In this document: piece by piece, positions 1 to 12,492 of the stretch | Layout of the letters: each line of letters begins with the position of its first letter | Numbering within the stretch: the first letter of the stretch is position 1 | NCBI GenBank assembly: GCA_964023205.1 | Contig: OZ026845.1 | Span: forward strand, 2,986,001-3,050,000 | Direction: 5' to 3' | DNA: 64,000 bases | From: Lutraria lutraria | Lineage: Eukaryota; Mollusca; Bivalvia; Venerida; Mactridae | Notes under the pieces: generated by a model | The model's database searches: none | The model's input: only the letters and a program-made list of their open reading frames with translations | What the model was told of the DNA's origin: nothing | Made by a program: the position numbers and the translations under genes

Positions 1-845
1 CTGTCACAGACAACTATTGTTTTTCACATTTCTAATATGAGGAATGTGATGGTTTGGATAAATGAGTGAAACGTTTATAACATGAAATAAACAAGCTTGG
101 TGGGACTGGGGTATAACCGAGTTTATCATCATGTCAGCATTTCCAACGAGGACGTGACAAACTATCACGTCCTAAATGCGTTTATCAGGAAAACCCAATA
201 TATACAATGAATGCTTCTATCTATACTTGGCTGATATATGACCAATATATACAATCCCCTTTTCAATACGTCTACAAACCAGATGTCTAGACGTTTTTAT
301 CTCATTACCAGTCCTCCATACTTCTAGGTACATTAACGTACAATTCTTATTCATTGCCATAACTAGCGTTATTTGGAATAGCTTATTTAATGAATTTAAT
401 AACGTTTGTGCCAAAAAGTACGTTTTCTTAAGTAGCAATACTGACAAAGTGGGCATTTATTAGCGAGATAACAACATTATTAGACAGATTCAATCAGTGA
501 TACAAATATGTTTGGTTAACCCAAATCACTTAGTTACAAGATCGGTATCGTTCGTTAGAAGGGGATCAACTCAAGCAATGTTATTTAAGATGATTGTCAA
601 TTGGTCAATATCTTATCGTGCGGTATTTAATCAGCATTTCCCGCGGTATATCACCATTTCTTTAACCCGACTTTATTGATTGGAATGCTCGAATAATTTA
701 TGAAATTAGTTCAGTAGTCAGAAGGACATGGAAACATTGATCGTGAGTTGTTGATACATACAACATACCTTACACTCATAAAACAACAGGCCAGAACCTC
801 TTCCTCCGAAAAAGCTACTCCCGGAAATACGGGGGTATGGGTTAG
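1..845. other. no gene seen; AT-rich non-coding stretch
   Basis: No convincing exon on either strand; the open frames are short and lack coding-like composition. The only structure I see is a 14-base direct repeat, ccaatatatacaat, near 195 and 242, about 47 bases apart. Confidence 0.6.
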
Positions 846-1275
846 TTCCGCTATGTTACATAGATAGATAGATTTTAGATTTATATAGCGCCCTTTTCAT
901 AACAACACGTTCAACGGCGCTTTACATATGTTGCAGCCACGGGGTGCATGTGCATCCTCTAGCAGTGCAGATACAACATGATCTAATTAGCCTCCAGAAG
1001 GGAGAGATATATATTAGATACAGTCATGTCCGGTGCGGGATGCGACTAGCTCTTCTTTCGAATAGACAGCCTGATTATTTAATGTGCCCGGTGTATAGCA
1101 CCGATACACAGCTTCCTGGCACCTTTAACCAGTATTCATATAGTCCGCACGATCAGATATAGCGGGAAATACTATGTATATAATAATTTCAGAAATCTCC
1201 AAGGCACAGACCGGGAAACGAACCCGGGACCATTGGACAGTCCAGTGCGTTACCACTGATCTTTAACTGCTATCC
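846..1275 (-). mobile_element. tRNA-derived SINE-like element, minus strand
   Basis: Read on the minus strand, a tRNA-like head lies at about 1262-1200. It has an A-box-like gtggtaacgcac (1256-1245) and a B-box GGTTCGTTTCCC (1224-1213) inside a five-pair T-arm stem CCGGG/CCCGG. The body runs to a 3' end at 935-860 containing gcgccgttgaacg and gggcgctatataaa, then a short TCTA-type tail (about 872-860). The GCGC...TATATAAA end is, from memory, a recurrent motif in marine-invertebrate repeats. The 5' acceptor strand does not pair with the 3' side, so this is not a working tRNA gene. No clear target-site duplication was found. That head and tail belong to one element is inference. Confidence 0.55.
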
Positions 1276-3601
1276 GCTAAATATAAGGACATGTAAAGTA
1301 AAATGACAACCTTATCTAAATAAAATACTGTTGTATAGAAATAAAACGAATTAGTTTATTCGTATTAATACATGTCTAACACATTTTCATCTGACCACCT
1401 GAGGTACAAATGAATTCTTAATTATGGAGGCCGAATTCCTGAAATGACACGCATTTGGTAAATGTTAGGTGTATCTACCTCTGTATCAGTACCATACGCA
1501 ATGACATATTTTTGTGCCATGTGTTTACCTTACAAAAAATATTCTTATTTTATTCGATATGTGTCTGCGTTTTTCTATATTTTATCCTCTAATATTTTAC
1601 GCCTCTAATCATGACTAGCCTTTTGTATGCTGTCTGCTATACTTGGAAATAAATCTTATACAACGACACAATATTTAATATACATGTATAAAGGTTCTAA
1701 AAAAGACGTTTGATAAGAAGTAATTATATCATGCTGTGGAAAAAGGGTTAAATTATAAATATAAACTTCACTTGCATTGCCACAAACTCTGCCTTTCATT
1801 TGTACAATACTCTAAATGTAACAAAGTTGATTGATTTCAAACTCTAAGCCAGGCATCATCTACTTGTATTTGAAGGCGATGACATTTATCATTTTAAATC
1901 TTGTTTTAAAGCATTCTTCGACGATATATTTAAGAACATTGTACTCTTGGGGAATTAAGCGGTTTAGTGTTGAAACAGTCGTATGAACATTTCCCATTGT
2001 GAATGAGTATTTGGAAACCCTTCAAATGCAATCACAACAAAGAAGGAGCATTAAACAGGATGGTCAATGATTCGTGCTTTCTGTATATCGACGATATTGA
2101 TAAATCGGGAAATCAGAATCGACACTATTTCGATACATTTACACTTATTAACTAAACAAACCAACGGTGCCTCTTCTCATGTTTTGCATATTTCACTGTA
2201 TAATATTAACTGAAATAGTGTTGTTTTTGTACTTTAAATAAAATTAACAGTTAACGTTAATTATTGTTCAATACAATGTGGCTCCATTGTCAGGAACTTA
2301 AGGCAAAACGGACTCTTTAAATAGTCAAAACATGAAGCTTTTTCCTATTTGAAAGGTTCTTGATTCCATCCATATTTGTTCTGCCAAAGTATCGATGATT
2401 TGGAATGCTTATCGAATATCGACCGTAAAATAAATCGTTGACATGTCAATATTGTACGAATCGATGACAGAGCTAGTCTTAGAAAAGGGAACATTTCACT
2501 CTTTGCTCATGACTTTTTCTTCGTGCTCACAAAAATGTTACCTTGAATTGTGGCGTATAAAATGAAGACTACAAAGCCACATACACAAATGTATTTTTAA
2601 CATTTTACAAAATAATATTAAATATCTACAAGAGTAGGATTTTCTACCAAGCTCTCACAAACAGTTGTCTTAACACGAATGGAACAAAAACTGCCAAAAC
2701 ACCAATTTTAATTGCTGCACAAATAATATTCAATATTAATAACAGAATTCAGAATAAGATTTAACTTATAGTTAATAAGTAAATAATAAAAACGATTTCA
2801 TAAAAAAGATATTGATTACATTATTTCTTCTCAAAAACGATATTATCTTACATTATAGAATTGGTCAACTATAAACGATGATTTCATACAAACAAATGTT
2901 TCGCAATTGAGAGAAACATTAAGTTCATCACTTCTATACTATTGCTTGCTGTAAGTTGTCATTGAGATGCCACTATTGTATGACTGTCTTCATACCATAT
3001 TTTTTGTTTACATTTTTATAGTAGATTCAATTAGAGAATATCATTATTGTATGAAAAACATGCAAATGGCCAATTAGGTCAGATAACACAGGGTGGTTTG
3101 AGGTTACCCAATCGGTCTATTTGTTTGGTGCCGACCCTCACAGGAATGTTTTATTAAATTCGTACCTCGAATTCTCACAGAAGAATTGCAACCTCGGCCC
3201 TTACAAAATAACACAGGAAATGACATGTTTTCGACCTCGTAGCTGACCTAATTCTTTTAGCCAAGTAACCCTAACCTTAAACACATGGTTTGATTTTCTT
3301 CTGTAGCGCCACCATTCTTTTAAATGGGAGGACCCCATTTAATTAATTTCATGAAATGTACTAGAACTGAGAGAGCAACTGTCCAGAAAAAAGGCAATGA
3401 ACTGTTTGCAAAAGTGCTTTTCTTCTTGAACTTAAAGTAATCCTATCACAGATCAAGATTATAACAATGTCTTTGGCAAAAAGCATAATTGTCCTTATTG
3501 GAACACATATTTTATTGCCTTTAGAAAACATTGATAACATACTATTTCTACAAGAGCAATAAATCAACACACAATCCTTATTAATTTGTTGCGCATGAGT
3601 A
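1276..3601. other. no gene seen; degenerate short repeats near 3110-3245
   Basis: Mostly AT-rich sequence with no supported exon. Between about 3128 and 3242 a loose motif (acctcg followed by a tcacag/ttacaaa block) recurs three or four times at 35-50 base spacing, which looks like a decayed tandem repeat. Confidence 0.5.
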
Positions 3602-3849
3602 TTTACTTTTTTGCTCTAGTGTTGAATATCGCACCAAAAGCCAGGGTCATTTTATGACTTTTCTGCTTTAAAGATGAAGGAAGATCCCAGGTGTACAGCT
3701 GGATCCAGTCGGGTACAGCCACCGACCTCACATAAGCTTGTTGGACAGCTTCATCACGTGAATTTTGGCATATATGAATCGAACCCACAGCGGTGCGGGG
3801 CTTGTAATTCCAAGTCATAGATAATGACGACATGACTGCGGAGGACCCA
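3602..3849 (-). mobile_element. decayed mollusc-type SINE, minus strand
   Basis: On the minus strand the order is: a degraded tRNA-like part (3849-3790) with B-box-like gtgggttcgattca (about 3788-3775), a conserved-looking body with gatgaagctgtccaacaag and gaggtcggtggctgtaccc, then ctgggatcttccttcatc and a gtgcgatattcaacac 3' end running into aaaaaagtaaata. This order matches a SINE body I know from bivalve genomes, in which the tail reads roughly cggtgcgacgttaaaccc followed by an A/C-rich tract. A minus-strand open frame across it is a by-product. The same body recurs at 19985-20125 and 47125-47330, with the related copy 39250-39492. Confidence 0.65.
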
Positions 3850-4483
3850 TTATGTACAAACTGAAATAACACAAACTCAATTTTATTCATTATAAATGGA
3901 CCGAGCTAGTCTTTTATTCTGTCTTAAGTTAAGTAGAATAATTATATAGAATTATTTGTGGAATTTACATTATTGTATTGCTGTCTAACAATTCATTCTT
4001 CCAAACTAACAATGACTTGTTCAAATTACAAACATGAGCATGCAGCTAGCCCTATAATATTTCTTTGTTATCTTTGTAACACACATTGTAAAACTCATTA
4101 TGGTCGACTTATTGACATTCAATACAATGTTGTCTGTTGTCGTAAGTGGTTTAATGGCACTTTGCAATACAAACAAGCGAAAGAGAAATGTTGGCAACTG
4201 AAATTTAGGATAACCTATTCGAATACTTGCATCTCACTTAACAATGTTTGCGCAATCCATTGATGACTTGGCTTATAGAAACACTAAAATGTTTAAAATA
4301 TTCATAGAATATAATGTCTGATCTACAACTTCTTTGACATTTTACTGCAGTTTATTACTAACAACATTTTATGTTTGTTTATCCACATGTCTCGTGGATC
4401 TCCTTATCACTTATCTATCTGGTACTTTCCTTTCATGTGTATGGTGTTCCGTGATATTTTGTCTGACCAGTAACGAACGTTTA
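3850..4483. other. no gene seen
   Basis: AT-rich sequence between the SINE relic and the 22-bp minisatellite. A 101-codon plus-strand frame (3958-4263) has no signal peptide, domain or splice context that I recognise. Confidence 0.5.
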
Positions 4484-4934
4484 GTGCAACCATGACGTGT
4501 GTTTTGTGCAACTGTAACGTATTATATGTTTTGAGCGACTGTGACGTATGTTTTGAGTGACAGTGATGTTATGTTTTGAGCGACAGTGACGTATGTTTTG
4601 AGTGACAGCACAGTGACGTATGTTTTGGGCGACTGTGACGTATGCTTTGAGAGACAGCGACGTATGTTTTGGGCGACTGTGACGTATGTTTTGAGTGACA
4701 GTGACGTATGTTTTGGGCGACTGTGACGTATGCTTTGAGAGACAGTGACGTATGTTTTGGGCGACTGTGACGTATGTTTTGAGTGACAGTGACGTATGTT
4801 TTTGGCGACTGTGACGTATGTTTTGAGTGACAGTGACGTATGTTTTTGGCGACTGTGACGTATGCTTTGAGAGACAGTGACGTATGTTTTGGGCAACTGT
4901 GACGTGTTTTTTGAGCGACTGTGACAGATGGTTT
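4484..4934. repeat. minisatellite, 22-bp unit carrying TGACGTA
   Basis: About 20 tandem units of 22 bases (two of 27, one of 23). Core: gtgacgtatgttttg preceded by gcgact or gtgaca. From 4627 the units alternate in a higher-order tetramer of 88 bases: gggcgact...gcttt, gagagaca, gggcgact...gtttt, gagtgaca. This tetramer runs at 4627-4714 and 4715-4802, and a partial third copy starts at 4847. Nearly every unit contains TGACGTA, close to a CRE/ATF bZIP half-palindrome. The unit length is not a multiple of three, and long minus-strand frames stay open only because none of the three phases has a stop. Edge units (4484-4532 and 4891-4934) are diverged, as expected for an array growing from its middle. 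Confidence 0.92.
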
Positions 4935-7321
4935 GTAAGATTCTGGCCTACGTTTTGGCAATTAGAATAAAGTATTTAATTCGTCAGTCATGATAAGTTT
5001 ACTTTTTTATAATGGTCAAATATTATCGTTTGCAGGTGTGTTTTTGTAAGATGCATAATTTGAAGCAATAAGACAGTTTTATCTGTTAATACTTTCCTTA
5101 TCTGTATTCAAATCCGACGTTTCAATCAACATGTACGCACTACACCATTTGAGATGACCTTGCTGTGTCTTTCATATCGACAACAATGTTTTCAATAAAT
5201 ACATTTCCATGTTTCAGTCTAGTTCATATAAATTAAGTTTGTAATGTGAAAATCGATGTGCCTACGATTGGTCTCCCGCACGCAAAGACAACGATTTCAA
5301 TAACAACTTTGTTATTTTCTTTTTGAGTGTCTGGAAAAAGTACTTCACGAATCACCATATACTGCACAGTACAAGAATTGAGATACTTACTTGTGACCGT
5401 TTCATAAGTAATATGTTGTTGTTTTAACATAGCAAACATCGAACATCGCTTACTTAACATTTGATGTTGTTATTTCTGTATCATGTCTATGGCTGAAATA
5501 TTTCTTTTTTTTCAAATTGTGTCGTAAGTCAGTGGGACTGACTGGACAATACCTATATACACGAACATGATCCAACAAGGAATACACTAATATACAATGT
5601 ATGAGTTCATTGCGTTGGTTACATTCCTTTTGCTTGATTAAATTTGCCTCAAACACGCCAATAAATAATTTCAGAAGCATTTTACTGAGGCACACATTTG
5701 AATTACTTCAGCATGTAGTCACAGTGCTATGTTAACAGGTTTAATGGGATGAACAGGTTGTCCTGACTCAAACATCGAATAAACTCTCTGTCTCCAATAT
5801 AAGATGATTCATGCCATACAGTGTTACTTTACAATCCTCTTTTATGTATCAATGACGTGTGTGTGGTAACTCATCATTTAGATAATTTATACCTCGACGG
5901 ATTTCGTTGACATATTAAGAGAGATAACTGTAACAGTCGCTTTGCTCGGAATGGTTTAGATACGTGAGGTTAAAATGTTACCCTTTCAGACAGTCTTCGC
6001 GTCCCAATAATACTTTTGCACGTAAGCGAATTTTTAAGAATGCTTTAAAAACTGGAAAAGCATCCGATAAATGTAAACACATTTTTTAGCACAATTGAAT
6101 TTGTATTCATTCATGTATTCCCGAAAGACTGGCAGTCTCTTTGTCTATTAACAATGCTGGATAAATGTAAGTATGGCAATGTTATAATGTTATAGCAATT
6201 CAATAAGACTGTTAGAACATACATAGACAGAACAAAAATTAAAGTGAGACTGGAAGGCGATATGGAAATATTTGGTACAATGCGTTTTTTGCGGTATTTT
6301 ATTTGCTACTGTAGTGCATCACGTGCTTTATGTAGCTTTTGATTCACTTGTGGATTTTGTGATCTTTTTTCTCGACTGTCAGACTCATTGCACGCGGAGT
6401 TTTATGGGATTTTTTTTCTGTTTATTTCTTTTCGTTCGTGCATCTGACAAACTACAAAACCAAGGGAGAACAATTTCATTCTCAATAAAAACTTTTATCG
6501 CCTATGCAACAGAGATGAGTACAAATTACAGTTTGGACCATTTACTACATACTCCATGAAATGAATTGCCGTAATCATGCAATACACCAAAGAAGACAAA
6601 AGCTGTTAAAAATGGTTTCATTTTCAAAATTGATTACTGCGAGCATCGCGTTCTTGCATTCTAAAGACATGCGAGTAATTGTTGCTATTTTCACAAAACA
6701 ATTATTAATTTTACTACAAACTAATTTCGTTTGTTGGTTAGTTTATTTAAGTTGTAGAAACCACAATTATATTACTGTCTCGCTTAGAAACTTAAAGAGA
6801 TGAACTTACTAGCACCTTTTGAAACTATGATTGTATTACCAACAGTTAAGTAAGTCAACCGTTTTATGGAAAATGTTACGTAACATTTCTACAATTATCA
6901 TTTCTCGTATTAATGGTGCAGCTCGTAAACTCCAAAATAAATACTAGGGACTTCATCTTTTTTATTGTTATTCTATAATTATTATAGGTCCTCCTTTCGA
7001 TATTACAAGTATTCTTTAATACAAAATTATTTACCTAGTGTATTTTTCCCCCTTTTTATTACATTTTGGACAGTTTTGGTACTGTGTTGTCAGATTTGGT
7101 ATTGTCTTTACAGTTATGTGAGACTCCATGATTGCAGTTTGGGTGATAAGCAAAAAGTTCATGGTTCAGAAGTCCACGTAGGTCTGAAATAAAAGCTCTT
7201 TATTCGAACATTGGTCATATACCATAAAACTTCAAAATACAGAATGAATGATGCTGTTACATCAAGTAAAGACAGTCATAGTTTGACATTCTAATTTTTA
7301 TTTCATCAAAAGTCTTTGATA
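4935..7321. other. no gene seen; AT-rich stretch
   Basis: Contains only short, T-rich hydrophobic open frames (for example 6272-6559), which are expected from base composition. An 18-base perfect palindrome at 6871-6888 is listed separately. No repeat element was recognised. Confidence 0.5.
6871..6888. repeat. 18-bp perfect palindrome with TTACGTAA core
   Basis: aaatgttacgtaacattt is its own reverse complement. The core TTACGTAA resembles PAR/C/EBP-type bZIP sites, but no gene start is nearby, so a regulatory role is conjecture. Confidence 0.6.
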
Positions 7322-7325
7322 TTAA

Positions 7326-8027
7326 AGACGTTTTCGGTAGTTCGCTACATTTTTCACATAGACATATAGGAAAAATTAAAACTGATCGATGAATTTTTTT
7401 TAAACTTTGCATGATATTAGCATATCATAACAGAAATATTTTAAGCGAACAAAAATTGGGGGTTACTGATCTCGTTTTTGAGTTATCTGCCCTTGAATTT
7501 GGATTTTTTGCTCATTTTAGGTCATTTCAAGGGCAGATAATTCACCATAATGGAAAGCAAGGCTTTGTCTATTTTCATTTTTATGCAGCCGACTCCTTTT
7601 CAAGTCATCGGGAAATAGTTCATGAATTATTAAGGAGTGTTTTTTATTTATTTTTTCTCCCTTTACCTAAACCAATGCCAATTTTCTTTAAAAATGGCCT
7701 AATTTTGAAGAATTTTCAGTCTCTTAACTTCAACTGAGAAAAGACAATATAAATGTTTAATGGAATTGCATGAACTTTTGTTTTTTTACCAAGAATAAAA
7801 TGAAAAACATTAACTAAAAGTAAAACCATGGTATTTGAGATTTATGTATGAGTTATCTGCCCTTGAAATGACCTAAAATAAGCAAAAATTCAAATACAAG
7901 GGCAGCTAACTAAAAAACGAGATCAGTGATACGCTACGATTACGCAAAGTTTAAAAAAAATCATTGATCAGTTTTATTTTTTCCTATATGTCTATGTGGA
8001 AAATGTAGCGAACTACAGAAAACGTCT
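7326..8027. mobile_element. 702-bp foldback (MITE-like) element flanked by TTAA
   Basis: The two ends are long imperfect inverted repeats. Left arm 7326-7545 starts agacgttttcggtagttcgc. Right arm, about 7846-8027, read backwards starts agacgttttctgtagttcgc and matches for about 90 bases, then resumes through tactgatctcgttttt and the ttatctgcccttgaa block. Both ends abut TTAA (7322-7325 and 8028-8031), the target duplication expected of piggyBac or Kolobok transposons. Inside each arm is a smaller inverted repeat, ttatctgcccttgaa / ttcaagggcagataa, near 7484-7541 and 7852-7908. The spacer holds a 108-codon frame (7411-7737) without recognisable transposase features, so the element is non-autonomous. 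Confidence 0.8.
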
Positions 8028-8031
8028 TTAA

Positions 8032-9777
8032 ACAGGCTGTTCTAACGGTCATCTTAAAATTATGGACACTTGATTAAAATTGCGAGTACCCCGTGACGAC
8101 GTACTAGTAATATATTGTGTAAAAAAATACATTTTGAACCATCATGACACTGTACATGTATTTGTTAATGCATCAGACAAGAAGTCCAGACAGTCAGTAT
8201 ACTTGCATGGTGACCCTGACAAAACGATTTTTTCTTTGATATGTCGATGTATTTCTCATGTTTTGTCGTCACTATTCATATTTTGTTTCTATTATCTCTA
8301 TTTTGTCCTGAAAGGAATCGATGTCAATACTGGTTTACTTCTTTAAGTTGTAATTTGTGGTCATTTGAAGTAACTGAAACGTCCATGAATTATCTATTAT
8401 CTAATAAACCAGATTGATTGAGATTGGCGTAAGTTAATTATGAGCAGTTTTAGCCACACATGTGTACGACGAGTTGTAAGAAGTAATATCTTAAAGAAAT
8501 TATTTGTGGGACTTTCGTGGTAATTGGACCCTCTAATTATCAATTAAGGGAGCAATGAATCCCCACATTCATCCGATCAGTTTATTTTAAGCCAAAATGA
8601 AGGTATGTTAAATATTGATGGTTTAGAAATGTCATACGCTTCCATTACATGATAATACTAGCTTTGAGCTAGCATTATATGTCTCTAAAGCTGATGGAAT
8701 TTTCAATATTTAATGCATCAACCGTGTCCTGTTCATAATGCATCTTTAGATCTGTCATGTTCGCGTCACAAAAAATTTGCAGCCAATTTTCGGCATCGCA
8801 AATGTCTATGAAAAATGAAATATTAATTTAGCTATTTCATTGAAATCAACACGAGGTCCTAAAATAATATTAATATATATATTAAACTACTACATATTTC
8901 GGGATTTTTCAATAAATAAGCTTAATAGACCCTCAAATTGGCAGTCACATGTCAATTCGAATAAGAGTATTTTTGTTGGATTATTGAATAAATAAACTTT
9001 GTGTCACGTTAGTATAATAGTTTAAGATAAAAATATCTGAAGTCTAAAAAAAAAGAAAAATAGTGGTTGGCAGGTCTAAAAATCGTGGTTTGTCAAATTG
9101 ATTTATCAATAATTATGTATACAAAACCTCTGAGTATTTTAGTTTTTTTAAGCTAGAAGTACGCAGTCAATCAGGTTTATCGTCAAAATAATGTACCATA
9201 GCTTCCCATGCAGCTAATGAACAAACTGAAGCAGGTGTTTAATTTGTCAGTGATATCATCAATCTTTAGACATATCTTGCCACTTATATTGTAATGTGTC
9301 TAGCGACAGGCTACAAGTATGAATTATGTATACCATTTAATTTGGATACATTGTGTTATTAAATGATATTGACATTTTTTTACAAATATGACATTTACAG
9401 TAATTTCTGCCAGACTAATTTGGCATTGTCTCTCACAGCTTTGATCAGATCTTCATAACAATTGTTCTTCTTGTATCTTATCAAAGTTTTTTTCATAAAA
9501 CAATTCTCAACGACGGATATAATCTGAGGATATCGTTTAATATCTTTTGATATGTTCGATAGAATCTATGACAAGAAACTGCTGTTTGCTATCAAATGTT
9601 TATTTGCGGCTCTCAATTAGGACGAGGAACAGTTCAGAGTGAGTGGAATATCGCAAATAACGCGGGATGATCAGTTTATTACGAGGCAATAAAATCACAC
9701 CACTAGTGTACTAAATAATAGAAGTGTACAAGCTCGGACGGTTCAGCTATATTTGTTGATAGATTCGTTTGTAAAGT
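8032..9777. other. no gene seen
   Basis: AT-rich sequence without a supported exon, RNA gene or repeat. A small hairpin ctagctttgagctag lies near 8659. Confidence 0.5.
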
Positions 9778-9860
9778 AGACCGGGACACACTTGTTGTTT
9801 TTATAACATTGCGTGATAGAGACCGGGACACACTTGTTTTTATATATGATTGAATGATAG
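9778..9860. repeat. two-copy tandem repeat, about 42 bp
   Basis: agaccgggacacacttgtt occurs at 9778 and again at 9820. Each copy is followed by a T-rich stretch and ends gtgatag or atgatag (9778-9819, 42 bases; 9820-9860, 41 bases). The second copy is diverged in its middle. Confidence 0.75.
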
Positions 9861-10131
9861 AGAAAGCAGGCACTGGTGTTGCACCATTGGAATAAAATTG
9901 ATATACCGTTTGTTAACTACAAGTATACTGACATACGTAGTACGGAACTAGACACGTGTGATGCATGTGATAACGTGCGGAATATTAAGACAATATATAC
10001 AGATGAATGGAAAAGTAATTTATCATGGTACGTGAATAAATAAAAAAATATTTATCAGTACTAACGAAGCGATAATAGCTATAAATGAAATTGTAAATAA
10101 ACAACTTAATCGGGTTCAGTTTTTGCAACAC

Positions 10132-10228
10132 ATGTTGGATATTATGTATTCTTGGATTTATTTAGCTTTTGGACTTCGTTTATTGTCCTACGGAGACAGA
10201 ACGACTGCATCAAGGATTGAAGTTATAA
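10132..10228 (+). CDS. possible signal-peptide first exon (partial gene)
   Basis: An ATG at 10132 (second in-frame ATG at 10144) opens a 32-codon frame that ends at a consensus splice donor, a|gtaagtg at 10228/10229, in phase 1. The peptide starts MLDIMYSWIYLAFGLRLL, a plausible hydrophobic secretion signal, and is followed by a polar stretch SYGDRTTASRIEVI. A phase-1 intron just after a signal peptide is typical of animal secreted and cell-surface proteins. No downstream exon could be linked with confidence; the candidate at 23236-23464 is on the same strand. No transcript evidence exists here and a short frame like this can arise by chance. No function is assigned. Confidence 0.25.
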
Positions 10229-12492
10229 GTAAGTGCATGTATTTCATGTATTATGATTAGTTTTACAGTTGTACTATATTCTAAAACATCGTAAAATGCA
10301 GACTGTTGTTTTGTTGTGGTTAAATCTGCATGATTTTGGTGCATAAAATATATTTGAGAATAGATATATCGTACGAATGGATATAGCGAATAGTGTATAA
10401 GTTTTTGTCGATTTGTATCGGATATTTTTCACATGAATATATTTTGCACATGATTTAGATGTTGAAAACTGAAAACATTCCTAGTACATATGTTCAATTT
10501 GACTTTTGGCGCTCTACGATAAACACACGTGATCTTTTTCTCTCAATTGTTTATACGCAAGTTTACGTTAAAAATCGCAAACTAGTTGTTCCAGACAAAT
10601 TCTATTCTTATTTTATCCAATGTAACCTAAAGTTACATAATTGCTGAGAAAAACAACAACAACAACAACAGAATTCTCGGAATTATTCGTACATTTAAGT
10701 CACTGGGAGGTGTCTATATTCATATCCGGCTAAAATGTATCCAATGTATATGTTTGATTTCCATACAACAGAAACTACATATTACATTGCTATGGGTACC
10801 AACAATAATATTAAACTTATAACAGACATTGGTATTTATATGTTCTCAGTAAAGCACGTCAGACAGATATGCAGATACACTAATTAAATAAGAAGATAAT
10901 TCCCATACAACATTAAATTATATTAATTGAACTATAAATCGTCAAAATAAAAGACTACATAGAATATATCTTATATTCATCACAATTATATATTTGCACG
11001 GCATTCAAATACATATTTATGGATTATCGGAATCGTAGGATTTAGGATATTTTTGTACAAATCGGCTTCAATGGCGCATCCATAAAAGTTATAGTCCTTC
11101 GTAAAATATCCTTCTTGCTAGACACATTCGTTCAATAGACATTAATGGTTGCGCTACGCCCACATCATGGTTAAACTAGATTGTTTATTTTATTTAGTGT
11201 TTGTAAACACTACGTGTTTCTAGGCTTTTTTCTTTTTGTACAAAAAAGTTCATCGATTTGTTGTTAATATTATCATTATATTGAAGTATGCAATGTGATA
11301 TACACGGTATGTCATTCACAGCGATTTCTTATAGGCACCACAGTTCACTAAAAATGTTTGGTATAATCCCATCAAACAAGAAATAGTAATTACATGTACC
11401 ATAAGACATGAACTGCTGGGTGTTTGTGACTGGATTTTTACCAAAGCCAACTTTGTATTAAGTAATAAATATACTTTTCCACTTGGCAGCGATATAAGTA
11501 TGTTCTCCTGATTCTACGACGTGCCAATACCAGACTGCCATTAATTGGGTCATTAAATTTATTAAATTAGACAAGTACTCTCATTGAAGATCCTTTTCTG
11601 GCGAAAAAATGATGTTTAGAACAGATTAATAGTCCTCTATTACAACATCTGTTTATGTTTACTGTGTTTCATGGCAAGGTGTCAATTAGTGGTAGTTCTT
11701 GTATAATATATTATTATCATTTACTGGTTTAACATAATGTTCTTATAGCGATGGACCTTTTAATCGATTGTCTTATATTATCATATACATGAACGTCATA
11801 ACCAAAAAATAGATCAGAAGGCATTTCTAGAAAAACAAACATACGGAATATCTGACCTTCCCCATAAAGCTACCCCAGGCCCCGTTATCACAAAACCAAC
11901 ACACAACATAGGACCGCGCAAAAAATGGGACAGGATGCCAGTTTTATGCTTTTTTGAAATCTGGAAATTATATTCTTATGCTATAGTTCTACAAGCAGTA
12001 AGTACAATCAAGATGCATCAACGTTTTTAATGATGTTGTTATTTGCTTCAACATTTGGCTTAGGCGTTCGGATGTTTTCGAAAATATTTGTAGCGTTAGT
12101 AAGGCATATGAAATATGCCATAATTACATTTTGATTTTATGATACCATATTTTACATTCTTGAAATATTTCTTTAATTATGAATCAGACTAATTCATAAT
12201 ATAATTGTTGTTAGTTTTAATTATGAGTTTCTTATATTACACGAGAGTTGAGTCCCTTTAAGGATTACAAAAATAATTTTGAAATATTCATTTTGTAAAT
12301 ATTTCGGGTTTTTTTACTGCTGATTTTAACAGTATTTTGATTAAGTGCCGGAGGATAGTCAATTGAACCATTTTTCAGGATTCTGGACCAGTATTAAATT
12401 TGTTGTCCACAATTAACTTCACGTTAAGAAATTTCTTAGATGGCCTTAGAATTTGAGAAATTAAGGGCCGTATACCCAAATCTGTACTTACA
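10229..12492. other. no gene seen; putative intron or intergenic
   Basis: AT-rich, with a short (AAC) microsatellite around 10651-10670. No acceptor-plus-open-frame combination stood out as a second exon. Confidence 0.45.

Noticed and set aside
1200..1275. A tRNA gene on the minus strand
   Set aside because: A- and B-box-like strings and the T-arm are present, but the acceptor stem does not pair; better explained as a SINE head.
3603..3890. Minus-strand 95-codon frame
   Set aside because: Lies over a SINE relic. The sequence similarity to other copies is at DNA level, not codon level.
4484..4934. CRISPR-like direct repeats
   Set aside because: Units are contiguous without unique spacers, and the sequence context is animal, so this is a minisatellite.
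4522..4961. Two overlapping minus-strand frames with repeated KTYVTV and KHTS blocks
   Set aside because: By-product of the 22-bp minisatellite, which is open in more than one phase.
6272..6559. Plus-strand hydrophobic 95-codon frame, possible membrane protein
   Set aside because: Begins with TTG, is driven by T-rich composition, and has no splice or domain evidence.
8594..8610. Tiny first exon ATG-AAG followed by gtatgt
   Set aside because: Two codons before a weak donor can occur anywhere; no promoter or downstream exon supports it.
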